From Flavobacteriaceae bacterium (GTDB lineage Bacteria; Bacteroidota; Bacteroidia; Flavobacteriales; Flavobacteriaceae), in the NCBI GenBank assembly GCA_018402205.1, contig JAGYIX010000006.1, positions 1-64,000 on the forward strand: a stretch of 64,000 nt of DNA, read 5' to 3'. A program made the translations under genes and the position numbers. The notes under the pieces are model-generated. The model had not been told where the DNA came from, did no database searches, and was given only the letters and a program-made list of their open reading frames with translations. Below, one piece after another: positions 18,182-28,112 of this stretch. The number at the start of each line of letters is the position of its first letter. The first letter of the stretch is position 1.

Positions 18182-19978
18182 ATGAAGAATATCCGAAACT
18201 TTTGCATCATTGCCCATATCGATCACGGTAAGAGCACCTTGGCCGACCGCTTGCTTGATTCTACCGGATCAGTGACCGAACGCGAAAAGCAAAATCAACT
18301 ACTCGACAACATGGACCTCGAGCGCGAGCGCGGCATCACCATCAAGAGCCACGCCATACAAATGAATTATGTGTACAAGGGAGAGCGCTATACGCTTAAC
18401 CTTATAGACACCCCTGGTCATGTTGACTTTTCATACGAAGTGTCTCGCTCTATTGCCGCCTGTGAAGGCGCTCTTTTAATAGTAGATGCGGCCCAAAGCA
18501 TACAAGCACAAACGATATCCAACCTCTATCTGGCCCTTGAAAACGATCTAGAGATCATACCCGTTCTAAACAAAGTTGACCTTCCCAACGCCAACCCCGA
18601 GGTGGTAACCGACGACATTGTTAATCTATTAGGCTGCGCTCCCGAAGACATAATTCACGCTAGCGGAAAAACCGGGTTTGGTGTAGACAACGTGCTGGCA
18701 GCAATAATCGATCGCATACCTGCTCCGAAAGGCGACCCTGAAGCGCCTCTTCAGGCCCTAGTATTTGACTCTGTTTACAACCCATTCCGAGGGGTAGAAA
18801 CCTACTTTAGAGTGCTTAACGGAACCATCAAAACAGGGCAGCGCATACAGTTTATGGCTACCGGCAAAAACTATTTTGCCGACGAAATAGGGGTCTTAAA
18901 ACTCAAGCAAGAAAAAAAGAATGAGGTCTGTGCAGGAGACGTGGGATACCTTATTACCGGCATTAAAGACGCCAGAGAGGTAAAGGTAGGCGACACGATT
19001 ACACTCACAGAGCGCCCTTCAACAGAGATGATTTCAGGGTTTGAAGAAGTTAAGCCGATGGTGTTTGCCGGAATCTACCCAGTCGACACTGATGAATATG
19101 AAGAGCTGCGCTCTTCTATGGAAAAACTGCAGCTTAACGATGCTTCTTTAGTGTTTATTCCTGAAAGCTCTGCGGCGCTCGGCTTCGGTTTTCGCTGTGG
19201 TTTCTTAGGCATGCTGCACATGGAAATAGTTCAAGAACGGCTAGAGCGCGAGTTTGATATGACCGTGATTACCACCGTTCCAAACGTGAGCTATCACGCC
19301 TATACCCGTAAAGACCCTGAAAAGGCCTTCATTGTAAACAATCCGTCTGACCTGCCTGAGCCCTCGGTGCTTGATCGCGTTGAAGAGCCTTATATCAAAG
19401 CCTCCATTATTACAAAAACAGACTTTGTAGGCAACGTGATGTCGCTTTGTATAGATAAGCGCGGCCTAATTACCAACCAAACCTACCTCACTCCAGAGCG
19501 TGTAGAGCTCAACTTTGACATGCCTTTGGCCGAAATTGTTTTTGATTTTTACGACAGGCTTAAAACGATTTCAAAAGGCTATGCCTCTTTTGATTACAGC
19601 CCGATTGGCATGCGTGAGTCAAAATTAGTTCGGGTAGATATTTTGCTCAATGCGCAGCCCGTAGACGCCCTTTCTGCTTTAGTGCATATAGACAATGCGC
19701 ATCACCTCGGAAAGAAAATGTGCGAGAAGCTCAAAGAGCTCATTCCTCGTCAACAATTCGACATTCCCATTCAGGCAGCTATTGGGGCAAAGGTTATTTC
19801 TAGAGAAACGATCAAGGCGCTCCGAAAAGACGTTACTGCAAAATGTTATGGAGGGGACATCTCGAGAAAAAGAAAGCTGCTCGAAAAACAGAAAAAAGGA
19901 AAAAAACGCATGCGTCAAATCGGTAATGTAGAGATTCCACAACAAGCGTTTATGGCGGTGCTTAAGCTTAACGACTAA
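18182..19978 (+). CDS. lepA: Translation elongation factor 4
   Basis: 598 residues, full length. A GTPase that acts on stalled or mistranslocated ribosomes. G1 is AHIDHGKST (residues 11-19), G2 lies in ERERGITI, G3 is DTPGHVDF and G4 is NKVDLP. Domain II follows, then EF-G-like domains III and V ([21 protein letters not shown] is the LepA signature region). The LepA-specific C-terminal domain ends in [20 protein letters not shown]. No break or unusual residue is visible. It has its own promoter and is followed after 45 bases by a universal stress protein gene. Confidence 0.97.
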   Translation: MKNIRNFCIIAHIDHGKSTLADRLLDSTGSVTEREKQNQLLDNMDLERERGITIKSHAIQMNYVYKGERYTLNLIDTPGHVDFSYEVSRSIAACEGALLIVDAAQSIQAQTISNLYLALENDLEIIPVLNKVDLPNANPEVVTDDIVNLLGCAPEDIIHASGKTGFGVDNVLAAIIDRIPAPKGDPEAPLQALVFDSVYNPFRGVETYFRVLNGTIKTGQRIQFMATGKNYFADEIGVLKLKQEKKNEVCAGDVGYLITGIKDAREVKVGDTITLTERPSTEMISGFEEVKPMVFAGIYPVDTDEYEELRSSMEKLQLNDASLVFIPESSAALGFGFRCGFLGMLHMEIVQERLEREFDMTVITTVPNVSYHAYTRKDPEKAFIVNNPSDLPEPSVLDRVEEPYIKASIITKTDFVGNVMSLCIDKRGLITNQTYLTPERVELNFDMPLAEIVFDFYDRLKTISKGYASFDYSPIGMRESKLVRVDILLNAQPVDALSALVHIDNAHHLGKKMCEKLKELIPRQQFDIPIQAAIGAKVISRETIKALRKDVTAKCYGGDISRKRKLLEKQKKGKKRMRQIGNVEIPQQAFMAVLKLND

Positions 19979-20023
19979 GCAATATTTAGTACCTTGAGAA
20001 ACTCGCTGTAAAAGCTGTTTCGA

Positions 20024-20911
20024 ATGGCCAAAAAAACATCCGATACCTCTCCGCTATTTAAAAAGGTGCTCTTTGGGTTCGCGTTTTCTCCGAACCTAGA
20101 AAACAACCTCTTTGAAGTGTTGCGGGTATGCCAGTTTTTAGGAGCAGAGCTTACGCTTTTGCACGTAGGGGCCTGTACGCCAGATAAAAAACAATCTATA
20201 ACTACACTTCTAGAAAAAATTCCTGAGGCAGCAGTTGTAGACCAGATTCTGTGGTATGAAGGCGATCCCTACCAAACCATTTACAGTCAGTGTAACTTAT
20301 TGAACATAGACTTGCTCGTGATCGGTGCCCAGCAACATGAATCTTTATTTCAATTTTATGTGGGTTCAGTCGCTCGAAAGCTCACGCGCAACGTGGGCTG
20401 CTCGGTGTTGCTGCTCATAAATGCCGCAAAAGAGCGAGTGGCTTGTAAGCACGTGGTGGTCAATGGCATTCTATCAAACCAAACTGCACGGTCTATTTAT
20501 TCCGCTTTCTTTATGGCCCAAAAACTTGGGGCAAAGCAGCTAACTGTGGTCGAAGAAATAGCGCCTAAACAAATAAAGGTGGCTGTTGAAGACGACAGAT
20601 CTTTGATAAAATCACTTCGAAAACGACATCTATTAGAGGCCAGTGAAGACAAGCGTATTCAAAAAATTATGGAGGAGATTCCTTCCGAGCTCAAAGAATC
20701 TATAAGCCTTCGCTCTCAGCCCATTTTTGGAAAAAGAGGGTATTCTATCGGCCATTATGCCGAAATAAGTCGCGCCGATCTTTTGGTGATGAATGCCGAA
20801 AAACACACTTCTATATTAAAGCGAATTTTCAGAAGAGATATCGAATTCATTCTATCTGACCTGCCCTGTGAGCTTCTCATCGTTAGACCTCAACGCGCGC
20901 AACATGAGTAA
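20024..20911 (+). CDS. Universal stress protein with two UspA-like halves
   Basis: 295 residues in two halves of about 145. Each begins with a strand (VLFGFAFSPNLENNL; HVVVNGILSNQTARS) and the first has the nucleotide-loop-like IDLLVIGAQQHESLFQFYVGSVARKL. The second copy has SRADLLVMNAEKHTSILKRIFRRDIEFIL, so the ATP-binding glycines are partly lost. The stop overlaps the SulP gene start by 8 bases, which points to co-translation; stress domains paired with SulP transporters suggest a sensory or regulatory role for anion uptake (inference). Confidence 0.8.
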   Translation: MAKKTSDTSPLFKKVLFGFAFSPNLENNLFEVLRVCQFLGAELTLLHVGACTPDKKQSITTLLEKIPEAAVVDQILWYEGDPYQTIYSQCNLLNIDLLVIGAQQHESLFQFYVGSVARKLTRNVGCSVLLLINAAKERVACKHVVVNGILSNQTARSIYSAFFMAQKLGAKQLTVVEEIAPKQIKVAVEDDRSLIKSLRKRHLLEASEDKRIQKIMEEIPSELKESISLRSQPIFGKRGYSIGHYAEISRADLLVMNAEKHTSILKRIFRRDIEFILSDLPCELLIVRPQRAQHE

Positions 20912-23105
20912 AACGACCTTCATAGCAAGCCTTCACAAAAACATCTTTGCAGGATTTGTGGTTTCGCTTATCGCGCTGCCCCTAGGCCTAAGCCTTGCTA
21001 TTGCAAGCGGAATGCCTCCTAGTGCCGGAATTGTGTCAGCTATAATTGGCGGGGTCGTTACGGCGCTCTTGGGCGGATCGTATGTAACTGTCGCGGGGCC
21101 CGGATACAGTTTGGTGGTAGTGGTGTTGTCAGCGGTTACAACCTTGGCTGGAGCCGATTATTATCAGGGGTATTTGCTCACGCTTTCGGCCATAGTAATG
21201 GCCGGTGTGCTCATGTTTGTTTTAGGACAACTGCGCATGGGAGGGCTAGCTGCCTTTTTTCCTTCATCGGCTATAGAAGGTATGATGGCGGCAATCGGAT
21301 TAAGTCTTGTGGCCAAGCAATTTCATGTTATGCTGGGCTATAAAACCATCAAAGCCTCTGCGCTTGAGCTACTTATTACTATTCCAGGACAACTTTGGTT
21401 GTTCTTGACTACAGCTGCATCAGACAGCGGCCTTATGATTGCCGGATGGCTTGGGATTGTTTCTCTGCTCATATTATTATTTAATTCGTACATCCGCAAC
21501 CCGTTTTATCAGCGCATTCCGGCGCCAATGTGGGTGCTTCTTATAGCGATTGCTCTCAGTTATTATTACGACTGGGCAGACAAGAGCTCTCCGATACGCC
21601 CAGACGGCTTCGTAGCGCTTCCGAACTCTATTGAGCAGTTGGTTGTTTTTCCGGAGTACACCTTCAGCTGGCCGATTGTCTCTTTGGCCTTAACCATCGC
21701 CTTTGTCGGAAGCATAGAGTCGCTATTATCTATTAAGGCGGTTGACAAGCTAGACGTTTTTAAGCGGCGATCTAACGCCAACAGAGATCTAAAGGCCTTA
21801 GGGGCTGCCACTGCTGTGAGCGGAGCGCTAGGAGGGCTTAATGTAGTCACCGTAATTTCGCGCAGTTCCGTAAACGTTACCCAAGGCGCAACCAATCGAT
21901 CTGCCAATTTCTTTCACGGAATTTTTTTGGTGCTTTTTGTATTGGTGTTTAGTCAAACGCTTAATCGGATTCCCTTGTCGGCCCTAGCGGCAATCTTGGT
22001 ATATACCGGGTTTAAGCTGGCTCACCCATTAAAATTTGTATCGGCCTATAAAGTGGGCTACGAACAATTATTCATTTTTGTGGTCACCCTAATCGCTACC
22101 CTTAGCACCAACATAGTTCTTGGCGTATGTTTAGGAGCGCTGTCTGCACTGCTGTCTCACTTTGTGATTACCAAAAGCCCCCTGCTGTTCTTTCTACACC
22201 TGTTTAAGCCCAACGTACTGGCCTTTAAAGAGCCCCAAGAAGACTCCTATTTCATAAGCGTTAAGCACTTTTGCACCTTTTTAAACTTTTACAAGCTCCA
22301 AAAAAAATTAGACCTCATCGGATACACCAAAAAGGTGGTGCTCGATTTTTCTCTTTGTCAATTTGTAGACCATACCGCCATGGAGGGCGTCGAGAGCTAC
22401 GTTCAGTCTTATGAAAAAAAGGGAGGGAGCGTTGAAGTTATCGGCTTAGATACCTTGGGCACTTCTTCTGCGCATCCGTTCGCTGTGAGAAAAATAACCA
22501 CCAGTAAAACGTACGTTTCTAAGGTGCTTACAAGGCGCCAAAAACAACTGGCCGAAATGGCTCAAGAATACCAATGGGCCTACAGCCCAGTAAACACAGC
22601 CCTAGAGGCGCCTCTTAACGATTTTGTATACTTCGCTACCCGACATTTAAACAGAACATACAATGTACTAGTAGCCGGCGATGAGAGACGCTCTTTGTTT
22701 GATATAGAGTTCAGTGAAGGAGAGTTTATCGCCAAAGAAGACGTTAAAAGCACCGTAATGCTGCTAAACCTCAACTGCAAAATTCCCGTGTTCACCTTGA
22801 CCCGTGAAGGCCTGCTAGAGCGGCTCTATGCCCTAGCGGGCTACCAAGACATTCAAATCGGCAAACACAAAGATTTTAACAAGCGATTTCATCTTAGCGG
22901 CCCTTCAGAAGAAAAAATAGTTTCTTTTTTCAGCGATCCTATGGTGCTTTTCTTTGAGAGCAACGCCATTTACCACATCGAGTCTACGGGGCGTCAGTTA
23001 TTGGTGTTTAAAAATGAGCGCCTACTTTCTCCTAGTGAAATCAAGGCAATGGCCTATTTTGGGCGCGAACTAGTATCTTTGATCGAATGCAACTCTACCT
23101 CGTAG
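20904..23105 (+). CDS. SulP-family inorganic anion transporter with STAS domain
   Basis: 733 residues from the ATG at 20904 (MSKTTFIASLHKNIFAGF); an upstream in-frame ATG at 20868 lies inside the Usp gene and adds non-family residues. About 10-410 are hydrophobic, with 10-12 or more membrane segments and the SulP N-terminal GFVVSLIALPLGLSLAIASG. About 435-535 form a STAS domain (KKVVLDFSLCQFVDHTAMEG). A further 200 residues contain FDIEFSEGEFIAKEDVKST, an extension I recall in SulP proteins of this phylum but cannot assign. Family substrates are sulfate, bicarbonate and other anions; which applies here is unknown. Confidence 0.9.
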   Translation: MSKTTFIASLHKNIFAGFVVSLIALPLGLSLAIASGMPPSAGIVSAIIGGVVTALLGGSYVTVAGPGYSLVVVVLSAVTTLAGADYYQGYLLTLSAIVMAGVLMFVLGQLRMGGLAAFFPSSAIEGMMAAIGLSLVAKQFHVMLGYKTIKASALELLITIPGQLWLFLTTAASDSGLMIAGWLGIVSLLILLFNSYIRNPFYQRIPAPMWVLLIAIALSYYYDWADKSSPIRPDGFVALPNSIEQLVVFPEYTFSWPIVSLALTIAFVGSIESLLSIKAVDKLDVFKRRSNANRDLKALGAATAVSGALGGLNVVTVISRSSVNVTQGATNRSANFFHGIFLVLFVLVFSQTLNRIPLSALAAILVYTGFKLAHPLKFVSAYKVGYEQLFIFVVTLIATLSTNIVLGVCLGALSALLSHFVITKSPLLFFLHLFKPNVLAFKEPQEDSYFISVKHFCTFLNFYKLQKKLDLIGYTKKVVLDFSLCQFVDHTAMEGVESYVQSYEKKGGSVEVIGLDTLGTSSAHPFAVRKITTSKTYVSKVLTRRQKQLAEMAQEYQWAYSPVNTALEAPLNDFVYFATRHLNRTYNVLVAGDERRSLFDIEFSEGEFIAKEDVKSTVMLLNLNCKIPVFTLTREGLLERLYALAGYQDIQIGKHKDFNKRFHLSGPSEEKIVSFFSDPMVLFFESNAIYHIESTGRQLLVFKNERLLSPSEIKAMAYFGRELVSLIECNSTS

Positions 23106-23938
23106 AAACCGGTAATTTTAAGCTCGACGGAGGGGCCATGTTCGGAGTGGTGCCTAAAACCCTTTGGCAACGCACCAACCCTTCAGACAACGAAAACCGC
23201 ATAGACCTTGCCGCCCGTTGTTTACTTATTGAGTGGGGCAGCCGGCTGCTTTTAGTAGATACCGGGCTGGGCGATAAGCAAAGCGAAAAGTTTTTTGCGC
23301 ACTACCACCGCTGGGGGCCCCACAGTCTAGAGGGGTCGCTTCGCGCGCACGGATTTTCTTGTGACGACATTACCGATGTTTTTTTTACGCACCTGCACTT
23401 TGACCACGTAGGGGGGTCTGTAAAGTGGAACAGCAACAAAGACAAGTTAGAATTAACTTTTAAAAATGCGCGATATTGGTCAAACAGCGCGCATTGGCAA
23501 TGGGCAACGCATCCGAATCCGCGAGAAAAAGCCTCCTTTTTAACAGAAAATATTTTGCCCATTCAAGAATCTGGTCAACTCTATTTTACCGACGAGCACC
23601 CCGAATTGGCAGCCGAGCTTCCATTTGAAATTCTCTACGTCGACGGCCATACCGAAAAGCAAATGTTGCCCCTGGTGCCCTACAAGGGGCGCACATTGGC
23701 CTATGTGGCCGACCTCATCGCTACCGCTGGCCACGTGCCAGTGCCTTATGTAATGGGATACGACACGCGGCCGCTTATAACCATGACCGAAAAGGCTTCC
23801 TTTTTGGATCGGGCAGTTGCCGACAATTACCTCTTGCTTTTCGAGCACGATGCCTACAACCAACTCGCTTCTGTGCGCGCTACTGAAAATGGAGTGCGCA
23901 TAGATCAAATACTAGATTTTAATTCCTTTTTTTCATGA
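23087..23938 (+). CDS. MBL-fold metallo-hydrolase
   Basis: 283 residues, overlapping the SulP gene by 19 bases and the next gene by 4. The metal-binding motif THLHFDHVGG gives His102, His104, Asp106 and His107; further ligands are probably the His of VDGHTEKQM, the Asp of YVADLI and the His of LLLFEHDAYN near the C-terminus. The fold covers thiol esterases, lactonases, glyoxalase II-like enzymes and nucleases; with LVDTGLGDKQ and no nuclease motif this one is most like lactonase/glyoxalase II-type hydrolases. The substrate is unknown. Confidence 0.88.
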   Translation: MQLYLVETGNFKLDGGAMFGVVPKTLWQRTNPSDNENRIDLAARCLLIEWGSRLLLVDTGLGDKQSEKFFAHYHRWGPHSLEGSLRAHGFSCDDITDVFFTHLHFDHVGGSVKWNSNKDKLELTFKNARYWSNSAHWQWATHPNPREKASFLTENILPIQESGQLYFTDEHPELAAELPFEILYVDGHTEKQMLPLVPYKGRTLAYVADLIATAGHVPVPYVMGYDTRPLITMTEKASFLDRAVADNYLLLFEHDAYNQLASVRATENGVRIDQILDFNSFFS

Positions 23939-25521
23939 GATTTATACCCCCAAACCTTCGCCTTATCGCGCGGCTACTTTTTGTCGCCCTGATGCTTCAG
24001 TCGTGCAGCAGTGCACGTGTTCTTTCAGAATCCGCTGGCATCAAAGGGGTCGACTTAAGCCCAAAAAAAGAAGCATTGACTGACGCACAATTACAGCAAT
24101 GGTTTATGGCTGACCCCGCGCGCGATTCAGTAGCAGGAATCAGCTTAGATCGGGTAAAAGGTCAATTAAAACCTAAAAAAACAAAGCCCGTGGTGGTAGC
24201 CATTGTAGACTCTGGGGTCGACCTAGACCACGAGGGGTTTTCAGGTAAATTTTGGAACAATGAAGACGAAATAGCGGCCAACGGCATAGACGACGACAAC
24301 AATGGCTTTATCGACGACATTTTGGGCTATAATTTTTTGGGCGAGTCTTACTACGAGCAAATGGAGTATGTGCGCATGCTGGCTAGAGGTGTGGGCTCTA
24401 AAGATGAGCTTGAGCGAGCCGAGAACATCCATTCTAAAGAGATTGTGAAGGCTCAGGAAAACAAATCTCAATACAAGCGGCTTTACGAACTAGCTAAAAC
24501 GGCCATTGACAGTCTTGGGGCTGATCTAAATAAACCTACGATTGACCTTTCTGATCTAGAGCAGTACACCCCTTCTTCGGCATTTATGGCCCAGCAAAAG
24601 GCGGTGCTTTCACAGTTGTTTGTTTATGTCGATGAGTCAGACGGCCTGCTCAAAGAGCTAGAATCAGGGCTGGCCTATTTCAGCGAGCGTTACGACTACA
24701 ACCTCAATCTCAACCTCAATGCGCGTGAGGTAGTTGGAGACGATCCGTATACCCTCAACGAAACCGCATACGGCAACGCCAACCCCTCTATTCGCAATGA
24801 AGACGAATCGCACGGAACTCATGTGGCTGGCATCATAAGCACCATCGCCCCTTTTGCAGAGCTCATGATTTTAAGAACGGTTCCGGCCGGAGACGAATAC
24901 GACAAAGACGTGGCGCTAGCCATTCGCTATGCCGTTGACAATGGGGCCAACATCATCAATTGCAGCTTTGGAAAATCATTCTCTCCCAAGGCTGAATGGG
25001 TTTGGGAGGCCATTGCCTATGCCAATGAAAAAGGAGTTCTTATTGTACATGCTGCCGGAAATGATGGCAAAAATTTAGACGATACCACAACCCGCAACTT
25101 CCCGGACGATCATCAGGGAAAACAAGAAGAGTTCGTGTCGAACTTTGTGTCTGTGGGCGCGCTAACGCCTTCTTTAGACCAAGGTTTAGTAGCTGATTTT
25201 TCGAACTACGGCGCTTCTAATGTAGACCTCTTTGCGCCAGGCGATCAGATCTATTCGTTTATGCCTAATAACGGCTACGAATTTCAGGGAGGAACCTCTA
25301 TGGCTGCGCCCGTAGTAAGCGCTGTTGCCGCATGGCTTAAGACCTATTTTCCAAAAAAGTCAGCTGCTGAGATCAAGCAGATTTTGCTTGATTCTAGCAT
25401 TCGATTACCTTTAGACGTGATCGTTCCTGGAACTCAAGGTTTTAAGCCTTTTAAAGACCTTAGCAAAACAGGTGGAATCGTAAATTTATATAATGCCCTT
25501 ATTTATGCTCAACAACACTAA
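23935..25521 (+). CDS. S8 (subtilisin-like) serine protease, lipoprotein
   Basis: 528 residues. A lipoprotein signal ends at Cys24 (LMLQSCSS), so it is probably anchored in the outer or inner membrane facing the periplasm. The catalytic triad is complete: Asp92 (AIVDSGVDLDHEGF), His293 (SHGTHVAGII) and Ser455 (GGTSMAAPVVSA), with the oxyanion Asn in AAGNDG. About 200 residues separate Asp from His, far more than in typical subtilisins; this insert is charged and largely helical. No T9SS domain is present. The start overlaps the preceding stop by 4 bases, so the Usp-SulP-hydrolase-protease run is probably one operon. Confidence 0.92.
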   Translation: MRFIPPNLRLIARLLFVALMLQSCSSARVLSESAGIKGVDLSPKKEALTDAQLQQWFMADPARDSVAGISLDRVKGQLKPKKTKPVVVAIVDSGVDLDHEGFSGKFWNNEDEIAANGIDDDNNGFIDDILGYNFLGESYYEQMEYVRMLARGVGSKDELERAENIHSKEIVKAQENKSQYKRLYELAKTAIDSLGADLNKPTIDLSDLEQYTPSSAFMAQQKAVLSQLFVYVDESDGLLKELESGLAYFSERYDYNLNLNLNAREVVGDDPYTLNETAYGNANPSIRNEDESHGTHVAGIISTIAPFAELMILRTVPAGDEYDKDVALAIRYAVDNGANIINCSFGKSFSPKAEWVWEAIAYANEKGVLIVHAAGNDGKNLDDTTTRNFPDDHQGKQEEFVSNFVSVGALTPSLDQGLVADFSNYGASNVDLFAPGDQIYSFMPNNGYEFQGGTSMAAPVVSAVAAWLKTYFPKKSAAEIKQILLDSSIRLPLDVIVPGTQGFKPFKDLSKTGGIVNLYNALIYAQQH

Positions 25522-25525
25522 ACCC

Positions 25526-27370
25526 ATGAAACGACTTTTTACATCCGTTTTTTGTCTTCTTTTTTTAGCCGTTTCTGCGCAAAAACATAAAGACTATTGG
25601 CAGCAACGCATAGCCTATACCATGGATGTTTCTATGAATGTTGAAGACTACACCTTTAAGGGCTCGTCACAAATAGAATACACCAATCATTCGCCAGACA
25701 CGCTGAATCGTGTATTTTTTCATCTTTATTTCAACGCTTTTAGGCCCGGGAGCGATATGGATGCCCGGCTTCAAACGGTGTCAGACCCTGATGGCCGCAT
25801 GCTAACAAAAGAAAAGTCAAGCCGCATTTCTGTGCTTTCAGAAAATGAAATGGGTTACCTAAGGGTGGCTCAAGTCACCCAAAACCAAGGAGTTGTATTA
25901 CAAACGGCCCACGAAGAAACTATTTTGGTGGTAGACCTTGAAACCCCATTGCTCCCAAAAAGCACCACCACTCTTAACCTAGATTTTGAAGGGCAGGTAC
26001 CGCTGCAAATTAGAAGGTCTGGGCGCAATAGTGAAGAGGGCGTTGCGCTATCTATGAGTCAATGGTATCCTAAGATGGTAGAATACGACCATGAGGGCTG
26101 GCACGACTATCCTTACATCGCCCGCGAGTTTCATGGTGTTTGGGGTGATTTCGATGTAAAGCTCACTCTTGACAAAAGCTACACGGTCGCGGCCACCGGA
26201 TATCTTCAGAATGCCGATGAAATAGGACACGGATACACCGACAAAGAGGTGCGCATTCGCAAAAAGCAAAAAAACCTTACTTGGCACTTTAAGGCCGACA
26301 ATGTGCATGATTTTATGTGGGCGGCCGATCCAGAATACGTGCACGATAGGCTGGTTACTGCAGACGATGTGACCCTGCACTTTTTCTATAAAAACCGGCC
26401 TGAATTAGTCGAAAATTGGAAAAACCTACAGCCAAAGACCGACGAAGCGATGACGTTCTTCAACCAGCATATTGGAAAATATCCCTACAAGCAATACAGT
26501 GTAGTTCAAGGAGGAGACGGGGGCATGGAATATGCCATGGCCACCTTAATTACCGGCGACCGCCCTTTCGCAAGTTTAGTTGGGGTAATGGTTCATGAGC
26601 TGGCACACTCATGGTTTCAACACGTGCTGGCCACCAATGAAGGAAAACACTCTTGGATGGACGAAGGTTTTACTTCATATATCAGCAGTTTGTGTATGAA
26701 TAGCATTATGCAGCGCAATCAAGAACATCCATATGCCGGAAGTTACCGAGGCTATTATGCCCTGGTTAAATCAGGAATAGAAGAACCACAAACCACCCAC
26801 TCTGACCGTTACGACACCAATTTTGCTTATAGCATTGCTGCCTATTCAAAAGGGTCGGTGTTTTTAGCTCAACTCGGATATGTCATTGGAAAAGACGCCC
26901 TTGAAAAGACTTTAAAACGCTATTACCGCGACTATAAGTTTACGCATCCGACCCCTAATGACTTTATTCGAACCGCCGAGAAAGTAAGCGGAGCCCATTT
27001 GGGGTGGTATCTAAACGACTTTACACAAACAACAAAAACTATTGACTATTCTATTGTGTCGGTTACCCCTAAATCGTCGGGCGCCGTGGTTGAATTAGAG
27101 CGCATTGGAGGCATGGGCATGCCCATAGATCTAGTGGTTACCCTGCAAGACGAAAGCCAACACCATTACTACATTCCGTTAACTGAAATGCGTGCAGAAA
27201 AGCCCAATGAACACTTATTATCCCGTACCGTTCTAAGCGACTGGAGCTGGGCTCAAAAAAACTATTCATTTGAATTAGCATTCCCCGTTGAGCGCATAAA
27301 AACCATAGCTATCGACCCCTCTACACGAATGGCCGATATCGATCAAAGCAACAATGTGTTCCGTCAATAA
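25526..27370 (+). CDS. M1-family metallopeptidase, exported
   Basis: 614 residues from the ATG at 25526 (MKRLFTSVFCLLFLAVSAQ, a signal peptide); an upstream ATG at 25493 would add 11 residues and lies inside the protease gene. The zinc site is HELAH (His357, Glu358, His361) with Glu380 in WMDEGF, and the substrate-binding region reads GGDGGMEYAMATL in place of GAMEN. The N-terminal beta domain is typical (DVSMNVEDYTFKGSSQIEYTN). It probably trims peptides in the periplasm. Its 3' end overlaps rnpA by 17 bases. Confidence 0.92.
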   Translation: MKRLFTSVFCLLFLAVSAQKHKDYWQQRIAYTMDVSMNVEDYTFKGSSQIEYTNHSPDTLNRVFFHLYFNAFRPGSDMDARLQTVSDPDGRMLTKEKSSRISVLSENEMGYLRVAQVTQNQGVVLQTAHEETILVVDLETPLLPKSTTTLNLDFEGQVPLQIRRSGRNSEEGVALSMSQWYPKMVEYDHEGWHDYPYIAREFHGVWGDFDVKLTLDKSYTVAATGYLQNADEIGHGYTDKEVRIRKKQKNLTWHFKADNVHDFMWAADPEYVHDRLVTADDVTLHFFYKNRPELVENWKNLQPKTDEAMTFFNQHIGKYPYKQYSVVQGGDGGMEYAMATLITGDRPFASLVGVMVHELAHSWFQHVLATNEGKHSWMDEGFTSYISSLCMNSIMQRNQEHPYAGSYRGYYALVKSGIEEPQTTHSDRYDTNFAYSIAAYSKGSVFLAQLGYVIGKDALEKTLKRYYRDYKFTHPTPNDFIRTAEKVSGAHLGWYLNDFTQTTKTIDYSIVSVTPKSSGAVVELERIGGMGMPIDLVVTLQDESQHHYYIPLTEMRAEKPNEHLLSRTVLSDWSWAQKNYSFELAFPVERIKTIAIDPSTRMADIDQSNNVFRQ

Positions 27371-27713
27371 GCTCCCAAAAAGCAGTCGATTATCTTCTGA
27401 GGTGGCCATTGAACTGTTGTTCAAAAGCGCCTCTCACTTTTACGTGGGCCCATTAAAGTTTGTGTACCACCCTGCCCAACAAAAACAGGTGCTTTTTATG
27501 GCGCCCAAGCGCATTTTCAAAAGAGCCGTAGATCGTAACCGCGCCAAACGTTTGCTGCGAGAGGGCTATAGGATGTATTCGCCAAGCAATGAGGCGGGCT
27601 ATCATTTGGGGATCATGTATACAAGAACCCTAGATCTAGACGATTATAAGGCGGTTGAAAAATTGGTTCATCAAGGCCTCTCAAAACTGGATGCGCATTT
27701 TGAAGTGAGGTAG
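27354..27713 (+). CDS. rnpA: Ribonuclease P protein component
   Basis: 119 residues. The small protein that binds RNase P RNA for 5' maturation of pre-tRNA. The diagnostic motif is FKRAVDRNRAKRLLRE (about 60-75), preceded by PLKFVYHP and VLFMAPKRIFK. The length is right. It starts inside the M1 peptidase gene; rpmH is not adjacent, as in other Bacteroidota. The last 33 bases overlap the convergent GNAT gene. Confidence 0.93.
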   Translation: MCSVNKLPKSSRLSSEVAIELLFKSASHFYVGPLKFVYHPAQQKQVLFMAPKRIFKRAVDRNRAKRLLREGYRMYSPSNEAGYHLGIMYTRTLDLDDYKAVEKLVHQGLSKLDAHFEVR

Positions 27714-28112
27714 GTTGTCTTCGAAATAACGCTCGCCTTCAACTACAAAACCTAGGCCTCCGTAAAAAGCCAACAAGTATTCTTGCGCACTAATTACAAT
27801 GTCTTTAGTGCCGTAAATGCTTTTGCATTGAGCAATGGCCTCGTGCATTAGTTTTATGCCGTAACCCTTTCGGCGGTGCGATGACGGAGTAAGCACCCTT
27901 CCGATATGTGATTCTACTTCATCTTCATAGATGCGCGCATAGCAGCAAATAGATCCAGATTCGTCTACATCGTACATATGATAGGCCGTATAATCGATCC
28001 GATCTAGGTCTAGGTAATTACAGTCTTGTTCAATAATGAACACCTCGTGACGCGCTCTAAGCAGCTCGTAGAGCTCCTGCTTGGTCAACTCGTCAAACGT
28101 CTTGCAAATCAT
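27681..28112 (-). CDS. GNAT N-acetyltransferase, ElaA-like
   Basis: 143 residues. The N-terminal FDELTKQELYELLRARHEVFIIEQDCNYLDLD is the ElaA signature, and the acetyl-CoA loop is RRKGYGIKL (preceded by IGRVLTPSSH). C-terminal LAFYGGLGFVVEGERYFEDNLPHFKM is also typical. The substrate is unknown. It overlaps rpiB by 4 bases, so the two are probably co-transcribed. Confidence 0.88.
   Translation of the reverse strand: MICKTFDELTKQELYELLRARHEVFIIEQDCNYLDLDRIDYTAYHMYDVDESGSICCYARIYEDEVESHIGRVLTPSSHRRKGYGIKLMHEAIAQCKSIYGTKDIVISAQEYLLAFYGGLGFVVEGERYFEDNLPHFKMRIQF

Noticed and set aside
20868-20903. Upstream ATG for the SulP gene
   Set aside because: It lies inside the Usp coding region and adds residues unlike the family N-terminus.
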